From contig JAWKMO010000026.1 of NCBI GenBank assembly GCA_041392205.1, positions 1 through 22,762 on the forward strand: DNA of 22,762 bases, given 5' to 3'. Below the pieces are notes generated by a model. It saw only the letters and a program-made list of their open reading frames with translations. It made no database searches and had not been told where the DNA came from. The position numbers and the translations under genes are program-made. Below are positions 5,701 to 13,741 of the stretch, piece after piece. The stretch comes from Halomarinibacterium sp041392205 (GTDB taxonomy: Bacteria > Bacteroidota > Bacteroidia > Flavobacteriales > Flavobacteriaceae). Positions within the stretch are counted from its first letter, which is position 1; each line of letters opens with the position of its first letter.

Positions 5701-6507
5701 CTAGCTAACTATATAACTGTTAACTAGGTTTAAAGAGTGGTAGTCATCAAGATTTTTGAAATGAAAACTATGATTTTTAGTGAAGTGTTCTTTTAGATTT
5801 CTTCCCAGCTGACGTATTTTATTGAGAATAATCTTGATACGATGATTGATAGCACGCAATCTAATTTTTGAAGTTCTAAGAGATTCATAATCATTAGCTA
5901 TCTGTACACAACAATAAGTGTCAATACTGTGAAGATGAAACAATTCACGTAAATCTTCCAACTTTACTTTAGAGAAATCAATTTGATTATCAACAATATC
6001 CTTGGGACTTATAAATTCCTTTAGACTATTAGCTAATGACCGAATAGAATTTTTAAAGGTAATTTCTTCAATAGACTTTTCAACAATCAAATTTTTCATT
6101 GAAATGTCTTCATGGACTATTCCGCCTCCATAAAACTTCATTTTATCCTTGGAGGAATAATTTATTCCGCTAGTCCATGGCAGGAAGTGTTCCTTTTCTT
6201 CATCAATTACATAATCACCACCATAGAACTTCTTCTTATTCGTTTCATAAGAATTAATTATCCTGCAATTTTTGGGCAAGTAGTTGTCCTCATAATTAAT
6301 GAAAGTATAATTACCGCCGTAGAATTTTTTATTTTTCGTAGTTGAAATGGAACTTTCGATTTTTGGCAGATAATATTCTATATCATCAATGAGAATAATA
6401 TTATCTGATTTTGTTACTAAAAAATCATCATAAGCAATAGGCTTTGACCACCATTCCGGTAGTTTAGAGAAGTTATTTTTTGAAATATTTTTTAGTAGAA
6501 CGCCCAT
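5701..6507 (-). CDS. unknown protein with three KFYGG repeats
   Basis: A 268-residue basic protein with an ATG start and no signal peptide or membrane helix. The N-terminal half holds three units in which a (Y/F)LP motif (residues 46, 76, 108) alternates with KFYGG (61, 93, 124), a period of 30-32 residues. The sequence between is rich in Asp, Glu, Asn and Tyr. This looks like a short repeat domain of beta-type turns. Residues 145-245 are helical and basic (LRTSKIRLRAINHRIKIILNKI...), possibly nucleic-acid binding. I recognise no family. It is a single-gene unit inside the block bounded by the 32-bp sites, between XRE and HEPN-like genes, so a defence or mobile-element role is possible but unproven. 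Confidence 0.7.
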   Translation of the reverse strand: MGVLLKNISKNNFSKLPEWWSKPIAYDDFLVTKSDNIILIDDIEYYLPKIESSISTTKNKKFYGGNYTFINYEDNYLPKNCRIINSYETNKKKFYGGDYVIDEEKEHFLPWTSGINYSSKDKMKFYGGGIVHEDISMKNLIVEKSIEEITFKNSIRSLANSLKEFISPKDIVDNQIDFSKVKLEDLRELFHLHSIDTYCCVQIANDYESLRTSKIRLRAINHRIKIILNKIRQLGRNLKEHFTKNHSFHFKNLDDYHSLNLVNSYIVS

Positions 6508-6611
6508 AGGATTAAATTGTTTCGATATACAAATATAAGTAAAACTTACATATATACAAAAAATCTAAAATATTTTGTTGTGTTTCTAACCAATTCCCCT
6601 AATTCATTGAC

Positions 6612-7175
6612 TTAATCACCTAAAGCTAAAATTTCTTTTTCAAAATGTTGTTTACACTTATTTTTAAAATGGTACATTTTTTCTTTCGATTCTTTGATTT
6701 CGGCTACATATTTATAAAAAGTTAGTCTAGTTTCATTAACCATAGTCGTTGGATTAATCATACTATTTCCTTCTCCAGAGATAAATAAGTCTTTTACAAC
6801 ATAGACAAATTGGCCCAAATTCTTTATTCTGCCCTCATGAATTAATCCATTTCTATAATCATCGTTTATTATTTTTACCTGTCTTTTTGATTCTTTATTA
6901 TCTAATTTTTTAATGCTCGGAAGTTCAGAGCAAAATGCTTTAATTCTGTTAGCGCTTTCTGTTCTAATGAAAAACTCTCCAATAAAATCAATTGCGGTAA
7001 GAATAAGTACTCCTTTAGCAAAAGCATCGAACTCGTCAGTTAACTTTTCTGCGGGCCTTAAATAGAAGCCCTCAACTCTATCGATAAAAGCTTCCATTAA
7101 TTTGTTGCCATCGTTTAGATCTAGGTAGGGAGTTTTGTGATTTGGCGAGAAATATATTATGTCTTCAACCCTCAT
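6612..7175 (-). CDS. hypothetical protein with HEPN-like R-x4-H motif
   Basis: A 187-residue, mostly helical protein with an ATG start. Residues 45-75 (LTDEFDAFAKGVLILTAIDFIGEFFIRTES) and 98-130 (VKIINDDYRNGLIHEGRIKNLGQFVYVVKDLF) form helices with the motif R108-N-G-L-I-H113. An Arg and His separated by four residues near 'NGLIHEG' is the pattern of HEPN domains, many of which are RNases in toxin-antitoxin and antiphage systems. No second conserved motif can be assigned by eye, and similar R-x4-H patterns occur in inactive HEPN proteins. It is the rightmost gene of the block before the second 32-bp site. No antitoxin or MNT partner is adjacent. Confidence 0.6.
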   Translation of the reverse strand: MRVEDIIYFSPNHKTPYLDLNDGNKLMEAFIDRVEGFYLRPAEKLTDEFDAFAKGVLILTAIDFIGEFFIRTESANRIKAFCSELPSIKKLDNKESKRQVKIINDDYRNGLIHEGRIKNLGQFVYVVKDLFISGEGNSMINPTTMVNETRLTFYKYVAEIKESKEKMYHFKNKCKQHFEKEILALGD

Positions 7176-7525
7176 TTTTTAAAATTCTTAACATTATTAA
7201 TTCAAAAGATATTGAAAAAATACCATTCCACACACATTGCCTTCCCTCCTACCGTCGGTCAGTTAATAAGTGTTCCATTACCTTCTGATATAAAGGTTCT
7301 TAGATGGGAAATTAAATGAAAGTGCGGTGCCGAATATTTTGCTTTTTCAAAGTAAAATTATATAACGCTAGACACTACGGTACAAACGGAACGAATAACT
7401 TATAGGTTACAATATTCCACGTAAGTATCAAATGAAAGTTTTTTCACAACTCTTTACATTTCGCCCTTCGGAAATATTTTTAGAATAGCAACTGAACTCC
7501 CTAAAAAATAATCAAAGAAAATACT
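7176..7525. other. non-coding stretch with a degenerate copy of the 32-bp site
   Basis: No credible gene. At 7449-7468 the sequence ACTCTTTACATTTCGCCCTT matches the first arm and core of the reverse complement of copy 1 (1229-1260), but the second arm is missing. This looks like a decayed third copy. The rest is AT-rich without clear structure. Confidence 0.5.
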
Positions 7526-7557
7526 ACTCTTTACAAAATCCGCTTAATGTAAAGAGT
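7526..7557. repeat. 32-bp interrupted palindrome, copy 2 (right edge of the CBASS block)
   Basis: ACTCTTTACA (7526-7535) and TGTAAAGAGT (7548-7557) flank a 12-base spacer. Length and arms match copy 1, and 13 left-end bases are identical. It ends one base before the stop codon of the serine recombinase gene. The spacing to a recombinase gene and the paired copy 6.3 kb away suggest a recombination site. A hairpin at the recombinase 3' end is the alternative. Confidence 0.65.
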
Positions 7558-7558
7558 C

Positions 7559-8227
7559 TTATTTCTTCTTTTTAAAATGCTTCTTGCAAAATGCAGTTTC
7601 TAATTCCTGCTCGGTATCCCAAAAAACGATACCACATTCCTTACAATTTCTTCTTCCCTGAATGGCTAAATATTTGTACAAGGTCGGTTTTGATTTAATA
7701 CCTACCAATTTCATGATGTCAATAATAGGTAATTTATTCTCTTGGTAATAGGTTGCAGCCAACATGGCCTTTTGTTTAGCTTCTTTACCTAGCCCCTTTT
7801 TACGACCTAATTGTATTCCTCTCCTCCTAGCGCTTTTAAGACCGGCAGTAGTCCGCTCGATTATTATATCGCGTTCCAATTGGGCCACAGCTCCAAAAAG
7901 TGTGATAATAAATTTACCGTGGGCAGAAGTGGTATCAATAAACGGGTCGTTGATGCTCTTGAAATTAACGCCAAGCTTTTCAAACTGATCTACCAGTTTT
8001 AGTAAATGAGAAATACTCCTGGCAATACGGTCAAGTTTCCAAACGATGACGGTATCTCCATCCCTAAGTTTTGAAATCATCAAATCCAAATCATGGCGTT
8101 CTGCCTTGGCCCCAGAAGAAACATCTCGGTAGATATTTTTCTCGGCTACACCTTCTTTTAAAAGTGCATCAATCTGTAAACTGGGATTTTGCGTTTTCGT
8201 GCTGACCCTTACGTATCCAAATAGCAT
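7559..8227 (-). CDS. small serine recombinase (resolvase/invertase family) with zinc-ribbon-like tail
   Basis: 222 residues from ATG. The catalytic domain has YVRVST with nucleophile Ser9, and KLDRIARS with Arg67 and Arg70, then the long E-helix region (GAVAQLERDIIIERTTAGLKSARRRGIQLGRKKG). The DNA-binding HTH follows at about 145-190 (AMLAATYYQENKLPIIDIMKLVGIKSKPTLYKYL). The last 30 residues hold C-x2-C then C-x2-H (NCKECGIVFW...AFCKKHFKKKK), a likely extra metal-binding DNA contact not present in gamma-delta resolvase. Such enzymes resolve plasmid multimers, resolve cointegrates or invert DNA. Its 3' end touches the 32-bp palindrome at 7526. The upstream 585-bp non-coding stretch is the other place to look for its res site. 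Confidence 0.92.
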   Translation of the reverse strand: MLFGYVRVSTKTQNPSLQIDALLKEGVAEKNIYRDVSSGAKAERHDLDLMISKLRDGDTVIVWKLDRIARSISHLLKLVDQFEKLGVNFKSINDPFIDTTSAHGKFIITLFGAVAQLERDIIIERTTAGLKSARRRGIQLGRKKGLGKEAKQKAMLAATYYQENKLPIIDIMKLVGIKSKPTLYKYLAIQGRRNCKECGIVFWDTEQELETAFCKKHFKKKK

Positions 8228-8812
8228 AATGAGTATAATTATAGCACTAAAAATAAACTATTAAATTATACCGATAAAATGAACCGTTATTTATTTGAAA
8301 TTCGATTTGATTAAAAAGTTCAAAAAAACGGTCATTTAAATATACTTATGTAGTTCCGTAAAAGGTTAATTAACGAAACTATTAAAAAGGACCAAGAATG
8401 GGACACTTAGATAAAAGAATATCAGAAGTCTCAAAACTGACCCATAAATAGGCCGTTATACGGGACTACTAATATCTCAATCAAGTACCCACTAAACTTT
8501 CTAAATTTAAATAAGCTTGTTCTTACTTAATTGAACTTAACATAAGTAATCCCACCTTAAATTATACATAGAGAATTGGGCCTGTTATTAAGACATTTCA
8601 AAAAATGGTCATCCTTCGAAACTCTAAAATGATTTTTTTCTGAAATAATCTTCTAGGATGTATTCACAATTAAGTGTTAAAGCATTTAGTAGATAAATAT
8701 CGGATGTTTCATGTCAACTATATTTGGATGTATAAAAATCATAAGTTCTTTATACAATTGTGATTTCTAATATTTAAAAAAAGCATTTCGTCGTTATCCT
8801 AAAATATAAATA
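8228..8812. other. long AT-rich non-coding stretch upstream of the recombinase
   Basis: No convincing gene on either strand. Near 8283-8331 an imperfect inverted repeat (ACCGTTATTTATTTGAA and TTCAAAAAAACGGT) lies about 55 bases upstream of the recombinase start, where res or operator sites of serine resolvases usually are. The recombinase is read leftward from 8227 and the next gene rightward from 8813, so divergent promoters must lie here. No TAnnTTTG element is obvious for either. Confidence 0.45.
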
Positions 8813-9619
8813 TTGCAGAAGCATGTAAGTTTTTTATTATTAATTACGTTGGCCTCATTTACAGGATTTAGTCAAGAAAACTCAACGCCGTTAAATGGCA
8901 GAGCTAAGAGCTTTGAAAATGATGTTTCCAATATTTTAATTGTCAACCTAAATTCTAAGAAATCAACGATTACTGATTCTTTGGGGATGTTCACCATTGA
9001 AGTTAAATTAAGGGATTCAATAAGATTTACTGCGCTTCAATATGTAACAAAAGAAATTGTTATTACCGATACAATCTTAAATGAAAATTTAGTGGTCATA
9101 AACCTTGTTGAGAATGTTATCAATTTAAATGAGGTTACCGTTATGCCCTATAATCTAACTGGAAAAATAGGCCTTGATATTGAAAGACTTGGCCTTAAAC
9201 CCGTTGTTACTTCTTTAACATTGGGCTTACCTAATGCAGATATTGAAAAAATGACCCAAAGTGAACGACTACTTATAGAGGCAGATAGAGGAAAATATGC
9301 TTATTATTATGGTATAGCCCTAGTAATAAACACACATAAAATAATGAACAAGGCTTCTGGGAGAACCAAATCCTTCGAGGACATGGTCGCCCGAGATGAA
9401 GACATGGAGTTGGAAAAAGAAATCCTGGCTAAGTTCTCAAAGAAAATAATGTCAGAAAATTTCGGTATTCCCGAAGCGAATATTGATGGATTTCTTACTT
9501 ATTGCATGTCACAAAAGGATTTTTCAGAATTGTCACAGGCAGGAAATACTATGGAGATTTGGGAATATCTAAAGGCTAGAAGTATTGAATTTAAAAATAC
9601 AGACTTGCTAAAAGAATAG
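8813..9619 (+). CDS. secreted CarboxypepD_reg-like domain protein
   Basis: 268 residues with a TTG start (8813-8815); no ATG gives the full signal peptide. Residues 1-20 (MQKHVSFLLLITLASFTGFS, then Q) are a type I signal peptide of flavobacterial style. Residues 29-85 follow the carboxypeptidase-regulatory-like pattern (NGRAKSF ... VSNILIVNLNSKKSTITDSLGMFTIEVKLRDSIRFTALQYVTKEIVI), a beta-sandwich often found on cell-envelope proteins and SusC-like receptors. The rest is charged and mostly helical (DFSELSQAGNTMEIWEYLKARSIEF). Likely periplasmic or envelope-attached. It is a single gene with no partner close by, and its precise role is unknown. Confidence 0.75.
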   Translation: MQKHVSFLLLITLASFTGFSQENSTPLNGRAKSFENDVSNILIVNLNSKKSTITDSLGMFTIEVKLRDSIRFTALQYVTKEIVITDTILNENLVVINLVENVINLNEVTVMPYNLTGKIGLDIERLGLKPVVTSLTLGLPNADIEKMTQSERLLIEADRGKYAYYYGIALVINTHKIMNKASGRTKSFEDMVARDEDMELEKEILAKFSKKIMSENFGIPEANIDGFLTYCMSQKDFSELSQAGNTMEIWEYLKARSIEFKNTDLLKE

Positions 9620-9865
9620 AATTATTTTGGAAAATCTGCGCAGAAAAAACAAGAGATACCTAAAGTAACCGTTGCACAAGCCCATAATTTTTTCTCCAAT
9701 CTTATAAAACCAAAATTACATGGGACACCAGCAATCTTCTAATTCCAATCTTTTCCACGTTCTATGCAACGATAAAAACATTGCTAATTGGTCAAAATAT
9801 TAAGGTCTTTGTAACATTTTGTAATTCCTCGTATCTAAATGGCGAACCGATCAGATAGCTACGAA

Positions 9866-10711
9866 ATGAAAAAAATAATTTATTTAGGCATTTGCCTTTT
9901 ATTTGCAAATCAAATATTTGGGCAGGATATTTCCAACTACCCTTTTGAAGTTGAGAAAAGCGGAGTCGGGAATCGGACGATAGTGCTGATCCCTGGATTT
10001 GCTTGTTCTGGCGAAGTATGGTCTGAAACCAAAACAGCTTACGAAAAGGAATTCACTTGTTATACCCTTACAATGGCAGGGTTTGCAGGTGCAGAACCTG
10101 GCCCCGACCCTAGTTTTGAAAACTGGAAAATTGAAATAGCCGATTTCATCAGAAAAAAAAGGATTGAAAGGCCCATTCTGATCGGGCACAGTATGGGAGG
10201 AGGTTTGGCGATGGCCATAGCTGCTGACTACCCTGAACTTGTGGAGAAAATAATCGTTGTGGATGCCCTGCCATGTTTGGCTGCATTGACAAACCCGAAT
10301 TTTAAACAGAAAGAAGATATAGACTGTACGGCTACGGTAAATCAAATTACAACTTTACCAAAAGAACAATTCTATCAAATACAAAAATTGTCCATGCCTC
10401 AACTTGTTCAAAATACAGAAATGCTGGAAACTGTTGTAAATTGGAGCATAGCATCCGATAGACGGACTTTTGCCAAAATGTATTGCGATTTTTCCAACAC
10501 TGATTTAAGAGAAAAAATTGGTAATATTAAATGCCCAACACTAGTTTTGCTCGAATCTAACTTTAAGAACTTTAAACCTGCGATCGAAAACCAATACAAA
10601 AATCTTGAATCAGCTGATTTACGATATGCCGATAAAGGGCTTCATTTTATAATGTATGATGACAAAGAATGGTATTTTGACCAATTAGCAATTTTTTTAG
10701 CCAAAGATTAA
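9866..10711 (+). CDS. secreted alpha/beta hydrolase
   Basis: 281 residues from the ATG at 9866. A longer frame from 9839 adds nine residues before the signal peptide (MKKIIYLGICLLFANQIFGQ) and is less likely. The fold shows the oxyanion strand IVLIPGFACSGEVW, the nucleophile elbow ILIGHSMGGGLA with the catalytic serine, and the late histidine in DKGLHFIMYD. The acid residue is not certain; the glutamate in LVLLESNF is a candidate. Substrate unknown: lipase, esterase or peptidase activity is possible in the periplasm. The stop is two bases before the sigma-factor start, so the hydrolase probably shares a transcript with the sigma factor and membrane protein downstream. Confidence 0.88.
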   Translation: MKKIIYLGICLLFANQIFGQDISNYPFEVEKSGVGNRTIVLIPGFACSGEVWSETKTAYEKEFTCYTLTMAGFAGAEPGPDPSFENWKIEIADFIRKKRIERPILIGHSMGGGLAMAIAADYPELVEKIIVVDALPCLAALTNPNFKQKEDIDCTATVNQITTLPKEQFYQIQKLSMPQLVQNTEMLETVVNWSIASDRRTFAKMYCDFSNTDLREKIGNIKCPTLVLLESNFKNFKPAIENQYKNLESADLRYADKGLHFIMYDDKEWYFDQLAIFLAKD

Positions 10712-10713
10712 GG

Positions 10714-11181
10714 GTGTTCGAAGAAATATATAAAGACTATTGGCAAAAGATTTACCGTCTATGTATGGGCTTTGTAAACGACAAAGACTTGGCAAAGGAT
10801 CTAGCCCAGGAAACTTTTGTGGTTGTTCTGAAAAAGCTTCCGGAATTTAGAAACGAGGCCAAGGTAGGGACTTGGATTTTTAGAATTGCCTCAAATATTT
10901 GTTTACGTCAAATCGAACGGCGCAACCGATATCCCAAAGACCAATTGCCCACAAACCTTACCGAAGAAAATGAAATTGATAATGAGGCACAAATCAAATT
11001 CTTGTACAAGTGCATATCGGAGCTGGCCGAAACGGACAGGATTATAATATCACTCGAACTGGAGAATATAAAACAAGAAGAAATTGCAACGATAGTCGGG
11101 CTTTCAAATGTAAATATTAGGGTAAAAATTCACAGAATCAAAGAAATCCTAAGGACAAAATTCAAAGAATATGGACAATAA
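10714..11181 (+). CDS. ECF-type RNA polymerase sigma factor
   Basis: 155 residues with a GTG start two bases after the hydrolase stop. Region 2 spans about residues 1-70 (YWQKIYRLCMGFVNDKDLAKDLAQETFVVVLKKLPEFRNEAKVGTWIFRIASNICLRQI). Region 4 spans about 95-150 (CISELAETDRIIISLELENIKQEEIATIVGLSNVNIRVKIHRIKEIL). The short linker and lack of regions 1 and 3 define the extracytoplasmic-function class, which directs RNA polymerase to a small regulon when its anti-sigma releases it. The next gene overlaps it by 11 bases and codes for a membrane protein, the usual place of the anti-sigma factor. Confidence 0.93.
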   Translation: MFEEIYKDYWQKIYRLCMGFVNDKDLAKDLAQETFVVVLKKLPEFRNEAKVGTWIFRIASNICLRQIERRNRYPKDQLPTNLTEENEIDNEAQIKFLYKCISELAETDRIIISLELENIKQEEIATIVGLSNVNIRVKIHRIKEILRTKFKEYGQ

Positions 11182-11764
11182 CGTAAACCTTGATGAACTG
11201 TGGGCCAATCAAAAGGCTAATCCACCCAAAATTGAGGAACTGTTCTTAAAACTTGACAAAATCAAGAGAAAGAACATTACCAAACTAATTATCGTTAACA
11301 TTTTGATGATCGCCACAATAGCCTTTATCATTTTTATTTGGCTCTATTTTGAACCTAAGCTGATTACAACGAAAATTGGCATAATATTGACAATTGCCGG
11401 AATCACAATCTATATGTTTGTTTACAATCAACTTATTCCATCCTTAAGAGAAACAACCCAATATCAAAGCAATAGTGAATTTTTAAAGTCTGTAATAAAA
11501 CTGAAGGAGCGACAGAAATTTTTGCAGTCCAAAATGCTGCAGTTTTATTTCGTTACCCTAACTCTTGGAATATGTATGTACCTCTATGAATATGTATCGC
11601 AATTCACTTTTCCTCTGGCTATTTTTGCTTATTCTGCAACATTGATTTGGATTGCTTTCAATTGGTTCTATCTCAGACCTAGAGTTATTCGAAAGGAACT
11701 GGACAAATTGAACGAAATTATTGAAAAGTTTGAAAATATTAGTAGGCAGCACAAAGAACAGTAG
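11171..11764 (+). CDS. four-TM membrane protein overlapping the ECF sigma gene, candidate anti-sigma
   Basis: 197 residues starting at ATG 11171 inside the sigma gene (11-base overlap, translational coupling). A cytoplasmic N-terminal segment of about 36 residues (MDNNVNLDELWANQKANPPKIEELFLKLDKIKRKN) precedes four membrane helices at about 38-58, 68-86, 123-141 and 147-167, and a basic helical tail. There is no zinc-binding anti-sigma (H-x3-C-x2-C) motif, so this is not a classical ZAS domain protein. Position and topology make an anti-sigma or sensor role plausible. Similar sigma plus multi-TM pairs occur in Bacteroidota, but the function is inferred. Confidence 0.75.
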   Translation: MDNNVNLDELWANQKANPPKIEELFLKLDKIKRKNITKLIIVNILMIATIAFIIFIWLYFEPKLITTKIGIILTIAGITIYMFVYNQLIPSLRETTQYQSNSEFLKSVIKLKERQKFLQSKMLQFYFVTLTLGICMYLYEYVSQFTFPLAIFAYSATLIWIAFNWFYLRPRVIRKELDKLNEIIEKFENISRQHKEQ

Positions 11765-12079
11765 GACAAAGGAAACATAAATCACGGATGGCTAGCGCAA
11801 TACTGGGTTTTAGTGATTTACTGAAGATACTTGCTTAAATTAAACCCCTGTAATACCTATTGATATTCTGCTTTAAATTCCTTAAAATGAACGATTTAGG
11901 GGTCGCCACTCGAATTCTTATGTCGTTCTTTCAATCGGCCGTTTCATGGGACTAAAAATAAAACATTCCATCTTCCAGTCCGGTTTGAATTTTGCGAATC
12001 AATGGTTAGCCCGATACCAAATGTTAGATATACTTTAACTCATAGGAAGGCGTATTTGATAAAAGTAAACTTATATTAG
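11765..12079. other. non-coding stretch of about 315 bases
   Basis: I see no gene, RNA or strong inverted repeat. The sequence is AT-rich and separates the sigma operon from the next secreted-protein gene. Confidence 0.5.
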
Positions 12080-12127
12080 ATGCCGAAATATAGAATTAAA
12101 TCTATTGTTGGGTATGCTACTGAAAAT

Positions 12128-12946
12128 ATGAAAAAAGTTATTCAAATATTTATTTCACTACAGCTTCTTACTTTTTATTCTTTTTCACAAGAAATTGAAA
12201 TGAACGGAATAATTGCTGATTCTGAAACTAAAAACCCAATTGAATTTGTAAATATTGGTGTGTTAAATAAAAATAAAGGAACAATTTCAACTCTTAATGG
12301 GAAATTTAAACTAAGTGTTTCAAAGAAGTTTTTAAATGACAATTTAACCATAAGTCATATAAATTATTATCCTGTTAAAATCCCAATCGAAAATTATAAT
12401 AATAAAACAATATTTTTAGAACCCAAAACAAATGAACTTTCCGAAGTTATAGTTTCTAATAAAAAGAAAAGGAATAGGAAAATTGGAGTTAAAACTTATA
12501 ATCCTTTGCTATGGCTCGGTGCAATTTCAGAGGATATGGACATTATTGAGAACGCTCAAAGAATCAATATTCCAGATAAATCTGTTAGGGTAAAATTTGT
12601 TAATATCTATTTAAGGGCGGGTTTTAAATCTGATAGCAGTTTTGTTAGAATAAACTTCTACAAAAATGTGGACAATGAGCCCGATGAAAAAATAATTTAT
12701 GAAAATATAGTTCAGAAAAAAAAGATTGAACCTGGTTGGTTACAAATTGACCTGACAAAACAATATATTTATTTGGAAGAAGATTTTTTTGTTGGGGTGG
12801 AATTCATACCTGATTTTAAAAATAAACTTGAAGTATATATTGGAGCAATATTGACCAAAGGAAAAGGATATTCAAGAAGAAACAGCCAAGGAAAATGGAA
12901 TAAACTTCAGGGAGCATCAACAATAAATGTAGAAATCGAATATTAA
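12128..12946 (+). CDS. secreted carboxypeptidase-like regulatory domain protein
   Basis: 272 residues from the ATG at 12128, where a signal peptide begins (MKKVIQIFISLQLLTFYSFSQ). The upstream ATG at 12080 would add 16 residues and hide it. Residues 25-100 show a clear CarboxypepD_reg-like domain: MNGIIADSETKNPIEFVNIGVLNKNKGTISTLNGKFKLSV ... ISHINYYPVKIPI, followed by LSEVIV, the strand that normally leads to a TonB plug. Instead the rest is a soluble beta-rich domain (VRVKFVNIYLRAGF ... FRV-type strands, VEIEY end). Codon use is more AT-rich than in neighbours. The TonB-receptor fragment directly after it may be a decayed partner. Confidence 0.78.
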   Translation: MKKVIQIFISLQLLTFYSFSQEIEMNGIIADSETKNPIEFVNIGVLNKNKGTISTLNGKFKLSVSKKFLNDNLTISHINYYPVKIPIENYNNKTIFLEPKTNELSEVIVSNKKKRNRKIGVKTYNPLLWLGAISEDMDIIENAQRINIPDKSVRVKFVNIYLRAGFKSDSSFVRINFYKNVDNEPDEKIIYENIVQKKKIEPGWLQIDLTKQYIYLEEDFFVGVEFIPDFKNKLEVYIGAILTKGKGYSRRNSQGKWNKLQGASTINVEIEY

Positions 12947-13180
12947 ACTCATCCAGATCGCCCCAACAGATCGACATATATATCCAATAAGTTTAGCATA
13001 GGCAACGCATCGCTATTCTATGGCAAGGCAAATAGTGAATGGAATTTTAAGGTATCCGTGCAAAACCTATTCGATGTTAGGTTTAAAAACCAAAATAGTT
13101 TTAATGTTTATTTTGTATCGGATCAAACTACATATATTCTACCTAGAGTAACCATGTTCTCCCTAATCTATAAACCTTAG
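12947..13180 (+). pseudogene. C-terminal fragment of a TonB-dependent outer-membrane receptor
   Basis: Open in one frame from about 12950 to the TAG at 13178-13180 without a start codon. The frame includes KFSIGNASLFYGKANSEWNF, KVSVQNLFDVRFKN and VTMFSLIYKP at the end. Alternating beta strands with 'VQNLFDVRF' and a terminal strand are typical of the barrel end of SusC/TonB-dependent receptors. The plug and most of the barrel are missing, so only about 75 residues remain. It was probably left behind when the upstream DNA was replaced. Confidence 0.65.
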
Positions 13181-13490
13181 GTAAACAGAATAAAAGAAGT
13201 ATAAATAGCAAAGGGTAAAAAATGGAATTTTGAATAGATCAAACTTAAAATTCTAGATTTTACAGAGTCTTATAAAAAGAACGATTTAGGGAGCACTACT
13301 TGTACTTCAAACCAGTTTTGTAAAACTGCAGTTCTATAGGATGCTTCTATTTTATTCTTTTCTTTCAGATGGCAATTTTTTAGTACCACTTAAATTCTTT
13401 TTTAAAAAACATTAATTTTGAAAACCAAAAAAGAAGCAATTATTAATGTTTTAAATAAAAACCTGAAACCAATATTCCCACATATAAAAA

Positions 13491-13516
13491 ATCCTTCCGT
13501 AAAGCTACGGAAGGAT
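13491..13516 (-). terminator. intrinsic terminator of the small membrane protein gene
   Basis: A perfect 11-bp stem (ATCCTTCCGTA / TACGGAAGGAT) with a four-base loop. Read on the minus strand it is followed by TTTTTATATG. It lies 33 bases after the stop of the gene at 13550-13717. Confidence 0.85.
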
Positions 13517-13549
13517 CAAAGCATCTGAATCTTAATTCTATTAAATCGT

Positions 13550-13717
13550 TCAAAAAGAGAATCCAGTAAATAACCTGAACCCAAAAGCATATAGGACTAC
13601 TACGAACATGGCGAAACTGAACCATGCAAAAGCTTTGAAATAGCTTTTTACAAGCCAATTTCCCAGTTGCTTAAATCCATTTAGGTAAATTTCCTTAAAA
13701 AGTAAAATTGTTTCCAT
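13550..13717 (-). CDS. 55-residue membrane protein, DUF6747-like
   Basis: ATG at 13717, stop TGA at 13550. The protein METILLFKEIYLNGFKQLGN... continues NWLVKSYFKAFAWFSFAMFVVVLYAFGFRLFTGFSF, one amphipathic helix followed by one membrane helix (about residues 33-50). Small proteins of this sequence type are widespread in Flavobacteriia and I recall them as DUF6747; the function is unknown. It has a good -7 element (13742-13749) and a strong intrinsic terminator (13491-13516), so it is a complete stand-alone transcription unit. Confidence 0.8.
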   Translation of the reverse strand: METILLFKEIYLNGFKQLGNWLVKSYFKAFAWFSFAMFVVVLYAFGFRLFTGFSF

Positions 13718-13741
13718 ACTAAATTATTTAGGGTTTGGGCA

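Noticed and set aside
9899..10345. 148-codon minus-strand frame
   Set aside because: It is antisense to the alpha/beta hydrolase, whose catalytic motifs are clear.
13443..13658. 71-codon minus-strand frame
   Set aside because: It overlaps the clearly better 55-residue membrane protein (13550-13717) in another frame and runs through its terminator.
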